DNA of 64,000 nt from Achatina immaculata (lineage: Eukaryota > Mollusca > Gastropoda > Stylommatophora > Achatinidae): assembly GCA_009760885.1 (NCBI GenBank), contig CM019715.1, positions 20,512,503-20,576,502 of the forward strand, read 5' to 3'. Below, in pieces: positions 34,501-40,729 of this stretch (positions are counted from its first letter, which is position 1; the number at the start of each line of letters is the position of its first letter). The translations under genes were made by a program, and so were the position numbers. Below the pieces are notes generated by a model. That model was not told the DNA's origin and did not search any database. It saw only the letters and a list, made by a program, of their open reading frames with translations.

Positions 34501-35530
34501 ATGGTCATGGTTTGTGTGTAGTCTTGTGACTTGAGCCAGCTCAGAGCTTTTGTCATGGTCATGGTTTCCATTGTGAGGCTGCTTGTTGTTGCAGCAAAAG
34601 CACTGCTGGCTTCTTCCACTGTTCTGTGACAGCTCGGGCCCACCTCAGTCAATGACATTTCCAGAGTGTTTTTTCATGCTTGAATATGGTGCTGTCATTC
34701 ATCAGTTTCTGGTCACGTGTCTCACTTGGAAAAACATGCAGCTCAGGTGCACTCAGAAGAAAAAAAAACCCTAGCTCAAGGTAGGACCATGTACAAGGAG
34801 GAACATGGCTGAAGTTAGCCAGTCAGTTGCGAAAGTAGAGAAGTACTCCCTGGAAGATTTCTTCCATTAACAAGGATTCTAATTGGTGCAGTGGAGTATG
34901 TTTACTTGTGCTGAGATCCTCTCTAATTGATCAGTAAGCGTACAGTGACAGTAGCAACATACAAAAAATTTCAAGAAAAATTAAGATAGCAATGAAAGGA
35001 AATATGCCAAAGAAGTTGTAAATATCTTTGAAAATCCAGCAGGTCTCCACTTCTTGACAAGAAATATAAAAGCAGCTTTTGTTGTCTGCATAATTGTTTT
35101 CTATTGATGCAGCAGTCTGCTAAAGGAAAAGAGGCAGACCATGTGAAACTCTAAAGAGGACGTTGAAGAGAGGCCAAACTAATAGGCATAAAATCCCTTG
35201 ATGAGGTTGAAAAACTCGCCGAAAACAGGAACAATTGGCGAACTACCTTGCGAGCCCTGTGTGACGTTTAACGGCATGGGAATGATATAAGATATATAAG
35301 AAGCAGTCTGTCATATGTTCTGGATTAGAAAGCTTTGTTTGTATAATGTTGTGTTCATTTTGTTGCATTTTTCAGAGAATGGGAAGTGCTCAGAGATAAA
35401 TCATGGGCATTCTAATGCTAGAATTGATGAAGAGGGACAGAAGGAAGGGAAAGATGTAGGCATAAATGTGTTGCTTGATGAAGTTGGAACTGCAGAAGCA
35501 GGGAGCCGAAACTGCACTGTTGAGAGCTGA
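1520..35530 (+). CDS. ANKMY2: ANKMY2 (ankyrin repeat and MYND domain protein 2), 12 exons plus two duplicated exons
   Basis: Joining 12 exons with GT-AG borders and matching phases gives 478 codons; human ANKMY2 is about 440. Ankyrin repeats lie at about 43-75 ([20 protein letters not shown]), 80-110 ([16 protein letters not shown]) and 113-140 ([11 protein letters not shown]). A middle region holds the conserved TNLHPVK and [11 protein letters not shown] blocks. The MYND finger has all eight expected zinc ligands: C320, C323, C332, C335, C341, C345, H353, C357. The tail from about 362 is Glu/Lys-rich and low in complexity. In vertebrates ANKMY2 binds FKBP38 and helps deliver adenylyl cyclases to the primary cilium, which restrains Hedgehog signalling; this role is known for the family, not shown here. 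Exons 7 and 11 each have a second near-identical copy. Using both exon 11 copies would give 544 codons. Confidence 0.95.
1880..2090 (+). mobile_element. tRNA-derived SINE, 5' truncated
   Basis: Starts at the AATCCGGCCG end of a B box and carries the family body (CCCAGTCACCCAGCTGTAG, AAATGGGTACC, TGATACTGACCATATC, GGAAAATATGGGC). Ends in GGTTACCTTTACTTTTAC. The same body occurs at 3396-3645 (reverse) and 7249-7540. Confidence 0.7.
2815..3315. repeat. Intron 1 minisatellite carrying acceptor-like TTCTTTACAG
   Basis: About 14 copies of a 30-38-bp monomer of the form CAYAKATGTTCTTTACAGCTAACATAATAGCA. Each copy contains TGTTCTTTACAG, which looks like a 3' splice site. The real exon 2 acceptor follows about 600 bases later. 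Confidence 0.8.
3396..3645 (-). mobile_element. tRNA-derived SINE
   Basis: Read on the minus strand: a tRNA-like head (GAGTGGTGAAGTGGTTAGTG, then the B box GGTTCGAATCT), the shared body and a tail rich in TTTACCTTTACC. This is one of the two copies that keep the head. Confidence 0.75.
3928..3992 (+). CDS. ANKMY2: ANKMY2 exon 2
   Basis: Acceptor TTTTTGCAG, donor GTGAGT. Enters in phase 1 (completing GGG, Gly) and ends in phase 0 after VKVDCLDP, the usual lead-in to the first ankyrin repeat. Confidence 0.9.
4040..4220. repeat. Tandem pair of about 90 bp in intron 2
   Basis: Two imperfect copies of TTTTCCTTCARGTTTTGTTTTG..., poly-T, ATTGTACAGTGATG and GATGATGCATTGCCATAACT. Replication slippage type; no coding value. 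Confidence 0.7.
4430..5600. other. Intron 2, no recognisable feature
   Basis: AT-rich unique sequence. I see no ORF of coding character, tRNA or known repeat. Confidence 0.5.
5617..5850 (+). mobile_element. Unclassified interspersed repeat (family U), copy 1
   Basis: Shares ordered blocks with 46575-46785 (+) and 60130-60505 (-): GCCTARCCTGSCTAATGGGGC, GGRATYGCCATA, TCTGCTAAAGAAGCA and ACTAGCTCACAGTTYC. It ends in (GAA)n. No intact frame. It may be part of a SINE or the untranslated end of a larger element. Confidence 0.5.
5937..6075 (+). CDS. ANKMY2: ANKMY2 exon 3
   Basis: Acceptor GTTTAACAG, donor GTATTG; in phase 0, out phase 1. Holds the first ankyrin repeat ([20 protein letters not shown], then NGADVN) and the first helix of the second (ALMFAALSG). 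Confidence 0.93.
6080..6950. other. Intron 3, first part, unannotated
   Basis: AT-rich sequence without coding frames or repeats I can identify. Confidence 0.45.
6940..7215. repeat. About 61-64-bp tandem repeat, about 4.5 copies
   Basis: Monomer GACAGAAATGTTTAGATACAAAGAGTAAGAAAYATGGAAA...GAGGGGCTTTGGTAGT. Alternate copies differ by the insert CTGATGAG, so a two-monomer higher-order unit is visible. Confidence 0.85.
7249..7540 (+). mobile_element. tRNA-derived SINE with A and B boxes
   Basis: The head GACTGGCTAGTGTAGTGGTT resembles a tRNA 5' half with an A box; the B box is GGGTTCAAATCC about 45 bases later. The body matches the SINEs at 1880 and 3396. The tail is TTTTACCTTTACCT. It is the most complete copy in the window. 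Confidence 0.75.
7795..8064 (+). pseudogene. RTE-like LINE (family A), 5' portion, interrupted
   Basis: Matches the complete family A copy at 31860-32055 (AAGCTGCAGGTGAAGATGAA, encoding [12 protein letters not shown]). This is the start of the reverse-transcriptase domain. The element is cut at about 8064 by the Penelope-like element and resumes at about 11193 with ...[17 protein letters not shown]. Frameshifted and dead. Confidence 0.8.
8190..8225 (-). ncRNA. Hammerhead-ribozyme-like motif of the Penelope-like element
   Basis: The minus strand reads UUGAUAAAGGC UCGU GCUGAAACGUC ACAA. The parts are a CUGAUGA-like core (two changes), a short GGC/GCU stem II, invariant GAAA, an ACGU minimal stem III, a GUC cleavage triplet, and ACAA after the cut pairing with UUGU before the core (stem I). 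Hammerheads are known in the repeats of Penelope-like elements. The core changes predict weak or no activity. Confidence 0.5.
9252..9965 (-). pseudogene. Penelope-like RT C-terminal part, 237 codons open
   Basis: Open frame inside the Penelope-like element. It contains the thumb and linker region: the [20 protein letters not shown] block, [26 protein letters not shown] and the Cys pairs of [11 protein letters not shown]. The catalytic palm lies upstream in another frame (about 9975-10208), so one or more frameshifts separate the parts. The frame ends before the GIY-YIG motif. Confidence 0.75.
10334..10621 (+). pseudogene. Inverted second copy of the Penelope-like RT C-terminus
   Basis: Plus-strand copy of the 9252-9540 coding segment ([20 protein letters not shown] and [16 protein letters not shown]), in the right arm. 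Past the TAA the GIY-YIG part follows at about 10645-10831 ([15 protein letters not shown] to [13 protein letters not shown]). Confidence 0.75.
11193..12400 (+). pseudogene. RTE-like LINE (family A), 3' portion
   Basis: Continues the element cut at 8064. RT motifs are [33 protein letters not shown] (motif A), [19 protein letters not shown] (motif B) and [11 protein letters not shown], where the consensus FADD has Asn for the first Asp. The C-terminal region follows ([16 protein letters not shown], [16 protein letters not shown]). The 3' end near GGATATAAGATGTAAGAG matches other family A ends. Several frameshifts. Confidence 0.85.
12532..12630 (+). CDS. ANKMY2: ANKMY2 exon 4
   Basis: Acceptor TGTGTTGTAG, donor GTAAAG; phase 1 to phase 1. 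Completes the second ankyrin repeat ([17 protein letters not shown]) and opens the third ([11 protein letters not shown]). The preceding intron is about 6.5 kb because of a SINE and a LINE split by a Penelope-like element. Confidence 0.93.
12640..13005. repeat. TTGG/CTGG-rich low-complexity array in intron 4
   Basis: Irregular runs of TTGGTTGGTTG, GGCTGGCTGAC and TTGCTTGCTTGGATGGCTGA, with a roughly 130-bp block repeated around 12770 and 12890. It starts about 10 bases after the exon 4 donor. Confidence 0.8.
13059..13133 (+). CDS. ANKMY2: ANKMY2 exon 5
   Basis: Acceptor ATCTGCAG, donor GTATTA; phase 1 to phase 1. Codes [20 protein letters not shown] and then TRPQ, a signature stretch of ANKMY2 just after the third ankyrin repeat. 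Confidence 0.93.
13196..13849 (+). mobile_element. Internally deleted mariner-like transposon in intron 5
   Basis: The ends AGGTGGTATCATAGA and (reverse complement of the right end) AGGTGGCATTAGAAAG are imperfect terminal inverted repeats of mariner type. Inside, 13382 starts [14 protein letters not shown] (mariner N-terminal DNA-binding domain). After a deletion comes [20 protein letters not shown], the conserved region around the third catalytic Asp. About 650 bp against 1.3 kb for a full element; not autonomous. Confidence 0.75.
14017..15766. repeat. 875-bp direct tandem duplication in intron 5
   Basis: Units 14017-14891 and 14892-15766 are almost identical (I see one change, CTACGCTGG to CTACACTGG). 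The hexamer AGAAAT occurs at the start, at the junction and at the end. No exon is included. Either a very recent duplication or an assembly artefact. Confidence 0.92.
15885..15970 (+). CDS. ANKMY2: ANKMY2 exon 6
   Basis: Acceptor TTTGTGTCAG, donor GTAGTC; in phase 1, out phase 0. Codes GFEKEAKLP and ends in NFTNLHPVK, the conserved TTNLHPVK block. A 26-bp minisatellite begins within about 20 bases of the donor. Confidence 0.92.
15985..16925. repeat. 26-bp minisatellite, about 35 copies, intron 6
   Basis: Monomer GTTACYACTCCCTGTTGATATTTTT, with GTGAATATTTTTGTTATTATTCCCT variants grouped in the first half, so the array has two sub-domains. The start lies right after the exon 6 donor. Confidence 0.92.
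16930..17395 (-). pseudogene. LINE (family C) C-terminal fragment
   Basis: On the minus strand: [40 protein letters not shown], then [20 protein letters not shown]. This is the C-terminal end typical of LINE polyproteins after the RT. The same fragment occurs at 50170-50410 and, by tandem duplication, in part at 19016-19180. Confidence 0.75.
18135..18230. repeat. 25-bp repeat, 4 copies, just upstream of exon 7
   Basis: Monomer ACTAATTTTGTTGTATAGTTGCTGA. Each copy holds TTGTTGTATAG, close to an acceptor. A matching array at 19925-20025 precedes exon 7 copy 2. Confidence 0.85.
18269..18480 (+). CDS. ANKMY2: ANKMY2 exon 7, copy 1
   Basis: Acceptor TTGGTGTAG, donor GTGAGT; 212 nt, in phase 0, out phase 2. 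Starts [19 protein letters not shown] and ends NSWMKR. Contains the helical [10 protein letters not shown] and [10 protein letters not shown] stretches of the family's middle region. A near-identical copy lies about 1.8 kb downstream. Because 212 is not a multiple of three, splicing both in series shifts the frame and gives a stop 13 codons into the second copy, so only one copy can be used per full-length mRNA. Confidence 0.92.
20065..20276 (+). CDS. ANKMY2: ANKMY2 exon 7, copy 2 (duplicated exon)
   Basis: Same length, splice sites (TTGGTGTAG, GTGAGT) and phases as copy 1, and the same protein sequence. The one difference I see is synonymous (TTA to TTG, Leu in DRLVE). It lies inside the second unit of the 1.8-kb tandem duplication. 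Possible readings: a mutually exclusive exon pair too young to have diverged, an unused spare, or two alleles laid in series by assembly. Confidence 0.75.
21055..21545. mobile_element. Penelope-like element terminal remnant with hammerhead-like motif
   Basis: Begins ATAAACTAGGAAAAAAGTAG, shared with 8137 onward, and continues AAAGTATAGATTCACACGAAT (as at 8259). The second half matches 740-1020 and, in part, the inverted arms. No coding sequence is left, so this is a stand-alone terminal piece. Confidence 0.6.
21111..21141 (-). ncRNA. Second hammerhead-like motif
   Basis: The minus strand reads AUGAUUAAGGCUUACACC GAAACAUC. The arrangement is that of the motif at 8190-8225, with core changes and GAAAC kept. 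The CG of a GGC...GCC stem has decayed to CA. It supports a common ribozyme-bearing terminal segment. Confidence 0.4.
21690..22495. repeat. Minisatellite domain in intron 7, two related monomers
   Basis: First a block of about 40 bp (TATATAACATGTCCAAACTT, ATGTTGTAGTGTTGCRATA), then a block of about 37 bp (TTAACTTGTCCCAACTTATA, GTGTTGTGTTGTGATGTCA). The array ends about 20 bases before exon 8. The CTTATAGT and TTGTAGTG steps resemble acceptors. Confidence 0.85.
22513..22648 (+). CDS. ANKMY2: ANKMY2 exon 8
   Basis: Acceptor GTTTTTATAG, donor GTAAGT; in phase 2 (AG+T, Ser), out phase 0. Codes [20 protein letters not shown] and ends in [15 protein letters not shown], which matches the strongly conserved LLQQLVRSIAPVEI block of ANKMY2. 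Confidence 0.94.
23263..23394 (+). CDS. ANKMY2: ANKMY2 exon 9 (first half of MYND finger)
   Basis: Acceptor TTGTGTTTCAG, donor GTAGGA; phase 0 to phase 0. Begins [19 protein letters not shown] (GSDPTAFSVL in vertebrates) and ends [18 protein letters not shown], giving the first four zinc ligands in C-x2-C and C-x2-C spacing. Confidence 0.95.
24240..24400. repeat. 33-36-bp repeat, about 5 copies, intron 9
   Basis: Monomer AAATGATTGGCTGATGTAGA followed by TATGTAAACACA. Confidence 0.88.
24490..24915. repeat. About 36-bp minisatellite, about 12 copies, before exon 10
   Basis: Monomer TAGTAATTGGCTTTTGTGCC followed by TGTARCAGATGACATG. The CTTTTGTGCCTGTAGCAG part resembles a 3' splice site. The array ends about 20 bases before the exon 10 acceptor. 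Confidence 0.9.
24929..25001 (+). CDS. ANKMY2: ANKMY2 exon 10 (second half of MYND finger)
   Basis: Acceptor TTATTGTTCAG, donor GTAGGC; in phase 0, out phase 1. Codes [20 protein letters not shown], with C-x3-C and H-x3-C completing the zinc finger, then DKLA. It sits between two minisatellites: a roughly 36-bp array ends a few bases upstream, and the GA-rich array begins about 20 bases downstream. Confidence 0.95.
25015..27455. repeat. 2.4-kb GA-rich minisatellite with higher-order repeats, intron 10
   Basis: Basic monomer of about 22 bp, AAAGTGAGCAGTAGAGAGAGGG, with variants (GATAAGG, GGGTATTAGAGGGAGGG, AGCGGAAGAGCG). A segment from about 25180 recurs from about 25840, including the rare GGGATTGACAGTGACCATTA marker, giving a higher-order unit of about 656 bp. 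The strand is almost pure purine, so triplex or other non-B structure is possible. Confidence 0.93.
28416..28613 (+). CDS. ANKMY2: ANKMY2 exon 11, copy 1 (charged tail)
   Basis: Acceptor CTGTTTCAG, donor GTAAGA; 198 nt, phase 1 to phase 1, so it can be repeated or skipped without a frameshift. Codes [20 protein letters not shown] followed by more Glu/Lys/Gln runs, then [12 protein letters not shown]. Vertebrate ANKMY2 has a KQQLEAAKEKRQEE-type tail at this place. Probably coiled-coil or disordered. A duplicate lies 1102 bp downstream. Confidence 0.88.
28614..28880. repeat. 48-bp minisatellite starting at the exon 11 donor, 6 copies
   Basis: Monomer GTAAGATTGATCARAGATAA followed by GARCTGTTTGGCTGTGATGTGCAATCATA. 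The first monomer begins with the real donor GTAAGATTGATCA, so every later copy repeats the donor-like GTAAGATTGATC after CATA. Also present after exon 11 copy 2 (29716-29985). Confidence 0.88.
29518..29715 (+). CDS. ANKMY2: ANKMY2 exon 11, copy 2 (duplicated, in frame)
   Basis: Exact-length copy with the same acceptor, donor and phase. Two amino-acid changes are visible against copy 1: Asp to Glu in KKQDEGQ and Asn to Ser in EKTNPQV. The exon is symmetric, so a transcript may carry copy 1, copy 2 or both; using both doubles the 66-residue charged segment. Confidence 0.78.
30200..33265 (+). pseudogene. RTE-like LINE (family A), nearly full length, degenerate
   Basis: In order: a 5' leader ending near 30400; an endonuclease domain ([12 protein letters not shown], then [55 protein letters not shown]); RT ([59 protein letters not shown]); and the C-terminal region ([20 protein letters not shown], then VGHVMRR-like). 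Frameshifts and stops are spread throughout (for example 31258, 32080, 32617). The metal-binding FADD is intact here, unlike the copy at 11193. Confidence 0.88.
33276..34700 (-). pseudogene. LINE (family D) RNase H domain split by a 54-bp coding array
   Basis: Read on the minus strand: [20 protein letters not shown] then [11 protein letters not shown] (RNase H core with the catalytic Glu of the TxE motif), then about 17 repeats of the last 18 residues, then past the array [20 protein letters not shown]. The consensus there is WVPxHxGIxGNxxADxLA, with the catalytic Asp in KRAD. The domain is typical of I/Jockey-type LINEs. Inactive, inserted in the last ANKMY2 intron in opposite orientation. 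Confidence 0.75.
33650..34565. repeat. 54-bp minisatellite, about 17 copies, derived from LINE RNase H
   Basis: Plus-strand monomer GTCTTGTGACTTGAGCCAGC followed by TCAGAGCTTTTGTCATGGCCGTGGCTTGTGTATA. On the minus strand it translates as [18 protein letters not shown]. The length is a multiple of three, so the frame stays open for about 140 codons at a time. One copy near 33720 lacks 3 bp of its TTGAG and stays in frame. Confidence 0.92.
35125..35312 (+). pseudogene. LINE family A 3' fragment
   Basis: [16 protein letters not shown] sequence followed by AACTCGCCGAAAACAGGAAC and the family 3' end GATATAAGATATATAAG, ending about 60 bases before exon 12. Confidence 0.75.
35376..35530 (+). CDS. 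ANKMY2: ANKMY2 exon 12 (terminal coding exon)
   Basis: Acceptor TTGCATTTTTCAG; enters in phase 1 (completing GAG, Glu) and stays open to TGA at 35528-35530. Codes [20 protein letters not shown] and ends CTVES. The acidic, poorly conserved C-terminus fits the family. Acceptor quality and matching phase, rather than homology, support this exon. Confidence 0.75.
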
Positions 35531-35644
35531 TGAGTGACCAGATTGCAGGGTTGATTAAGGAGATATGAAACATTTGTCATTACCCTCACTTTTTCCTCCT
35601 GAAATGAGTTTCAGCTTGGACTGTCTACATTTTGAGTTATTAAA
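35531..35644 (+). terminator. ANKMY2 3' UTR start with possible poly(A) signal ATTAAA
   Basis: About 108 bases after the stop there is an ATTAAA hexamer (35639-35644). Other AATAAA-like hexamers occur further down (near 36588 and 37396), so the true cleavage site is uncertain. Confidence 0.35.
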
Positions 35645-35989
35645 GTTTAAAGCTGTTGTTTAGTGACACCTTGTTATATCAGAACTGTGTAAGTAATGTA
35701 ACTTCACTGACTACAATATCAATGATTTCAAGCTTTATTATCAGTGGGATGATGGCATTTCATGCAAAAAGAAAGCAACATTTTTTGAAACAATGCTAAG
35801 AATTAAGTGATGTTAGATGTTTGTGACAGGGAGATATGTTTATGTTCTAGATTGTTCAAACTCAGAAATGCTGGTGATGGATTTCTTTTCTTGGTAGAGT
35901 ATACAGGATAGTCCAGCCATGCAGGATAGTCATCATATCATAATCTCTGTAGGCCCTGGGATGTAAGGCTATAACAGTCCTTAGAACTG

Positions 35990-36525
35990 GTGGAAAATGG
36001 GAGCTGGTGAAGCTTGGTCCCAGTTATAACTGAACATCACCATGGGAGCTGGTGAAGCTTGGTCCCAGTTATAACTGGAATATCACCATGGGAGCTGGTG
36101 AAGCTTGATCTCAGTTATAACTGAACATCACCATGGGAGTTAGTGAAGCTTGGTCTCAGTTATAACTGGACATCACCATGGGGGCTGGTGAAGCTTGGTC
36201 CCAGTTATAACTGGAATATCACCGTGGGGGCTGGTGAAGCTTGGTCTCAGTTATAACTGGACATCGCCATGGGGGCTGGTGAAGCTTGGTCTCAGTTATA
36301 ACTGGACATCACCATGGGGGCTGGTGAAGCTTGGTCTCAGTTATAACTGGACATCACCATGGGAGCTGGTGAAGCTTGGTCTCAGTTATAACTGGACATC
36401 ACCATGGGAGCTAGTGCAGTTATAACTGGAATATCACCATGGGAGCTGGTGAAGCTTGATCCCAGTTATAACTGGAACATCACCATGGGAACTAGTGAAG
36501 CTTGGTCCCAGTATTCACTGGATAT
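35990..36525. repeat. 46-bp minisatellite, about 11 copies, 3' of ANKMY2
   Basis: Monomer GGGAGCTGGTGAAGCTTGGT then CYCAGTTATAACTGGAACATCACCAT. CAGTTATAACTG in each copy is a perfect 12-bp palindrome, so the array can form repeated hairpins. Confidence 0.92.
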
Positions 36526-39109
36526 GAGGTACAAATGATAAGAGCAGATCATTCTGTCTCTTAACTTGATCTCAGATAATATATTTTAAAAATAAAAACG
36601 CATGGACCCAATGTTTCTTCAAGGACAAAATTATATAAATCAAACTTCTAATACTTAGCCATGTTCATATAAATCTCATGTGACTGAATCTGGTGTAGAT
36701 ATAAGGGTTAGAGACTGTAGAAAGTGAAGCTTACAAGAACATACATTTTGACATATAATCACTATCCCATATAGATTCTCTAATACAGAAAAGAAAACTT
36801 TTCTTAATGTTGTCATTAACTCATTTCACATGTCAGTTTTTTTCATATCTTTTGTTTTTTATGTGACATTTTCTGTGTAGAATTAATATAGTACTCAAAA
36901 GTATGACGTGTTTAATATTGTGAAAAATGATGGAACAACCAGTTTAAGTACATTGTTCGTACATATTGCTACATGTAGCTTTTGTGGTTACTAACTCAAC
37001 AAGAATATAAGCTAACATGTTATCATTATGATATTACAGATTTTTTATGTTGTACTTCTATTTCTGGTGTCATTATCACAAGGTGAAAGTTATTGTGACA
37101 GAGCAGATAAAAGATAAAAATAGAGTTTAAAAAAAAAAGCACAGTTTGTCCAAGTGTTCTGTGTGGGGTGGTATCAGTTATCAGCAGGCTCACATGACAG
37201 TTCTGTAGTACAAGTATCTTGATGCTAATAACTTCCTAATGTTTTTCTTCCATTGCTGACTTGACTTCTGCCATGTCTATAAATAGTTCTTGTCTATTTC
37301 TGTATCAGCTGATGCTATTTTCCTCATATTTCTGTGAATCAATTTGTGTCAAACAATTTTTGTGTGTAAATTGATTTTATGTCAAGTTGTATCAAAATAA
37401 ACTGCTCTGATGATTTTTTTTTTGCATTTGTGGTCTAATTTTCCTGTTGATTGTCTTTATCTGTCAACTGCCGTTGGTGGGTTCATTATACTTGTCCTTC
37501 AGTGTTGTACTTTAGTGTAGGATTATACTTGTCCTTCAGTGTTGTACTTTAGTGTAGGCCATGAAAGAGAAACAGCCCATCCCACATGCCCAGATATGTG
37601 AAACAGGCTGGCTTTTTGTGGACCACCCTGTAGTTTTGTCAGTTCATTGTTACATATTTCTTAGCAGCTGTTACTTATTCCTTAACAGGTTGTTACTTAC
37701 TGTTTAGTACATTGTTAATTTTGTTACAAAGTGCTATTGTTACTTGATATTTTTATTATTTGTGTGTTCAATTCTTCATTTCTTGCTATTTTGTTACTGC
37801 TGTCTGTTACTGTGTTATTACTGTTGTCTTTTCAGTGTTACTTATTCCATAATGTTTTGTTATTTTAGTTTTTTCAGTGTTACTCATGCCTGCATATTGT
37901 TAATTTTATCTGTGAATTGTTACATAATCCTTAGTAATTTGTTAATTCTTTCATTGTTACAGTTACACAGGTTTTTTTTTGGTTATGTGTCTTGTTCATT
38001 TTAACCTATAGTCATGCTGTTTTTGTTTGTTTTTTTGTTTATTCATTATTACTTATTTCTTAATGTTTTCTTGTTGTCTCAACACAGTTACTTATTTTGT
38101 TCACTATCATTTGTCTCTGACTGTTGTTATACATCCACAGTAACTTGTGTTGGTTTTTATCTCAGTATGAAACTTTCTGCAGCAAGTCTTAGTTACAAGA
38201 ATGAAGAAGTCTGAGAAATCAGAATTGGTTCTGATAAGGAGAATGTATAACAACACATCATGCGTATGGTCTTCATGTTATTATTTCCCCATCATTTGAT
38301 GGATGAAGTTGCCATCCATGTGGTATGGTCATTTACCAGTTCTTGCCATGCTTTACCGATCCAGGTTTTGTGTGTTTTCTGGCTGGTAGAGTCCATTATT
38401 CAACTTCAGTCTTTACCTGAAGGTTCTCTGTGTTTCCGGAAGCTCGGACATATCATAAATGATACTGCAGGACGTATGAGGATGACAAAGATGAGAGTCT
38501 CAGTAATAAACTCATCCCTGGGCCATGCAGCAGGTTGTACTGATACAGTGGGTTGCAGTCTGAGGCAAATGGGAGAAACAGAGTAGGGTCTTGATCAGAT
38601 TTTGTTTGCTGCCTCTGATGACAATCATCTTCTGTTCTAAATCTATCTGCCAGGTTATCTGTCGGCTGTGTGCCAAACCATATGTGTATATGGTCTTATG
38701 TCATGTACAGTTTATGTGTACACCTGCATATATCTTAAGAACTTGTGTTTATGTTATATTGTAGTGGTCTGTGTACCTGCCTTTCTGTTATGTTGTAAGT
38801 GCGTAGAGCATATCAGAATGCAGGCCCTTGATGTGGTTCTGCAGGAGAAAATGGAGAGCTTTTGTTGGGGAAGTACAACAAAGAACATGTAAAGATCTTC
38901 AGGGAGTTTTCTTATCTGAAGTGTTCTCATTACTCCCAACCTTTGTGAACTAAGGCACTTTTTCTTCTGATAAACTATGACCTTCTAGCAGGCAGTGACA
39001 TGAGCAGATAGGATGTGCTGAAAGGATGGCACGTTTTTTTTTGCAGAGTGGTGCAGAGTCATATCTCTGTCTTGCTTCTTTATGATGGTCCTAGTAACAA
39101 TCTGAAATG

Positions 39110-39580
39110 CTTATTCGTCTTGTCAAACGGGACAGGGTTTGATTTAGTCTTCACAGTGGTGTAGTTTGTCAAATGGGACATGGTTGGATGTAGTCCTCAT
39201 GCTGGTGAAGTTTTTGTTGAATGGGACAGGGTATGATGTGGTCCTTCCATTTGTGGAATCTGTCAAGTGGGACTTGGTTTGATGTAGTTCTCACACTTGT
39301 TGGAGTCTGTCACATGGGACATGGCTTGATGTAGTCCTTACACTGGTGGATTCTGTCAGTTGGAACATGGTTTGATGTAGTCCTCACACTTGTGGAGCAT
39401 TTCAAGTGGGACATGGTTTGATATAGTCCTTAAACTTGTGGAGTATGTCAGGTGGGACACGGTTTGATGTAGTCCTTATACTGGTGGAGTCTGTCAAGTG
39501 GGACATGGTTTGATGTAGTCCTTACACTGGTGGAGTCTGTCAAGTGGGACATGGTTTGATGTAGTCCTTACACTGGTAGA
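39110..39580. repeat. 46-bp repeat within the 3.8-kb unit
   Basis: About 10 degenerate copies of GTCAAGTGGGACATGGTTTG followed by ATGTAGTCCTTACACTGGTGGAGTCT. Also at 42945-43405 and 45545-46005, where copy number and arrangement differ slightly. Confidence 0.88.
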
Positions 39581-39764
39581 GGCAGAAACGAAGTGGGTCT
39601 TCATGGGAGACAGTGTAAAAGAAATCTCAGACCTAAATGGTGTCTCACGCTTAAAATTCGTGAAAGCATCGGCGGTAGACAATACAAGCTCCATGTTCCT
39701 GGTACAACAAAGAAGACACGGCCGTTTCAACCTGCAAGGAAGGCTTACATTATTCTGGCGGTAG
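39579..39764 (+). other. 62-codon open stretch, conserved in all three units, unrecognised
   Basis: Reads EAETKWVFMGDSVKEISDLN and on to LTLFWR then TAG, after a GTAG that could be an acceptor. It recurs in copies 2 and 3. Copy 2 has missense changes, which argues against constraint. I cannot name it; a host exon fragment or chance are both possible. Confidence 0.2.
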
Positions 39765-40259
39765 AGGAAAGGGCAGGGGTGTTGAGGAAGCAGTAATTGT
39801 AAGCTGTAAACATGTAGCAGAGGTTCGTTCACGTTCATGGATGGTCGTGTGTGTATGTATAGCTGCGTTTATGTAGACCACGGGCAAGAAGAAGGATGGG
39901 CGAGGAGATAAATATTTATGCTAGTTCTATCTCACCTCACATACAAATATAGACAGGGTGGCCGTTTGTTCGTGTCAAGGAAATTGAGAACAACAAGGGG
40001 GGAGTAATCAGAACTGAGTTGCCACAGTAAGGGGAGAGAAGAATACCACGGATGAGCTAAGTAACAGAGCCGTGCGTGTGAGAAGACTGAAACACTATAG
40101 AACGGGAGAGAGGTAAACATCTAATATCAGCATAAAGATGTGAACAAACACATTTGCTATATGAAGGTGCTGGTTTATTGTATACCAATACATACATGAT
40201 CAAATGCAACAGAATTAACTTTACTGAAGAAGCTCTATTCAAATACGAGTGCTATGGAG

Positions 40260-40655
40260 AGAGACAGACACACACACACACACACATCCATTCTACAAGA
40301 ACTTAATATTGAAGAAGTCTGGCTAGTAAAGAGGATTAAACAGAGAAACTGAAATATTTTGAACACATTAAAATGATAATTTAGAGAAGACGGTCTTGGG
40401 AGGGTACATAATGGGAAAGAAAGAGAGGAAGACCAAGGCGAAGATGGCTCCAAGACGTTGTTGATGATCTGCAAATGGATACATCAGCAGCAGGACATCT
40501 TGCTTACAACCGAGAGGCCTACAGGAGAGCTGTTAGGGAGGCAAAGTTCCTTAAGGGACATGCAAATGACTGACTGACTGACTGAGAGGCCTACAGGAGA
40601 GCTGTCAGGGAGGCAAAGTTCCTCAAGGAACATGCAAATGACTGACTGACTGTAG
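40260..40655 (+). pseudogene. LINE family B 3' end, with duplicated tail
   Basis: ILQELNIEEVWLVKRIKQRN, then the (degenerate) RGRPRRRWLQDVVDDLQMD block, then AYRRAVREAKFL and (TGAC)n. The last 65 bp or so are repeated in tandem, each copy ending in TGACTGACTGAC. The second unit holds the same structure at 44083-44482. Confidence 0.8.
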
Positions 40656-40729
40656 AAGTCTTTTAAGTTTTCTTGCTCATGGTCGCAGTGACTTCGTTAT
40701 ATGTCCTCGTGCCCATCGTTTTCACCAAG

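Noticed and set aside
37744..38586. Hydrophobic open frames in the 3.8-kb unit (86 and 108 codons)
   Set aside because: T-rich sequence gives Phe/Leu/Cys-rich frames by composition; no recognisable domain, and the units differ in frame-breaking ways.
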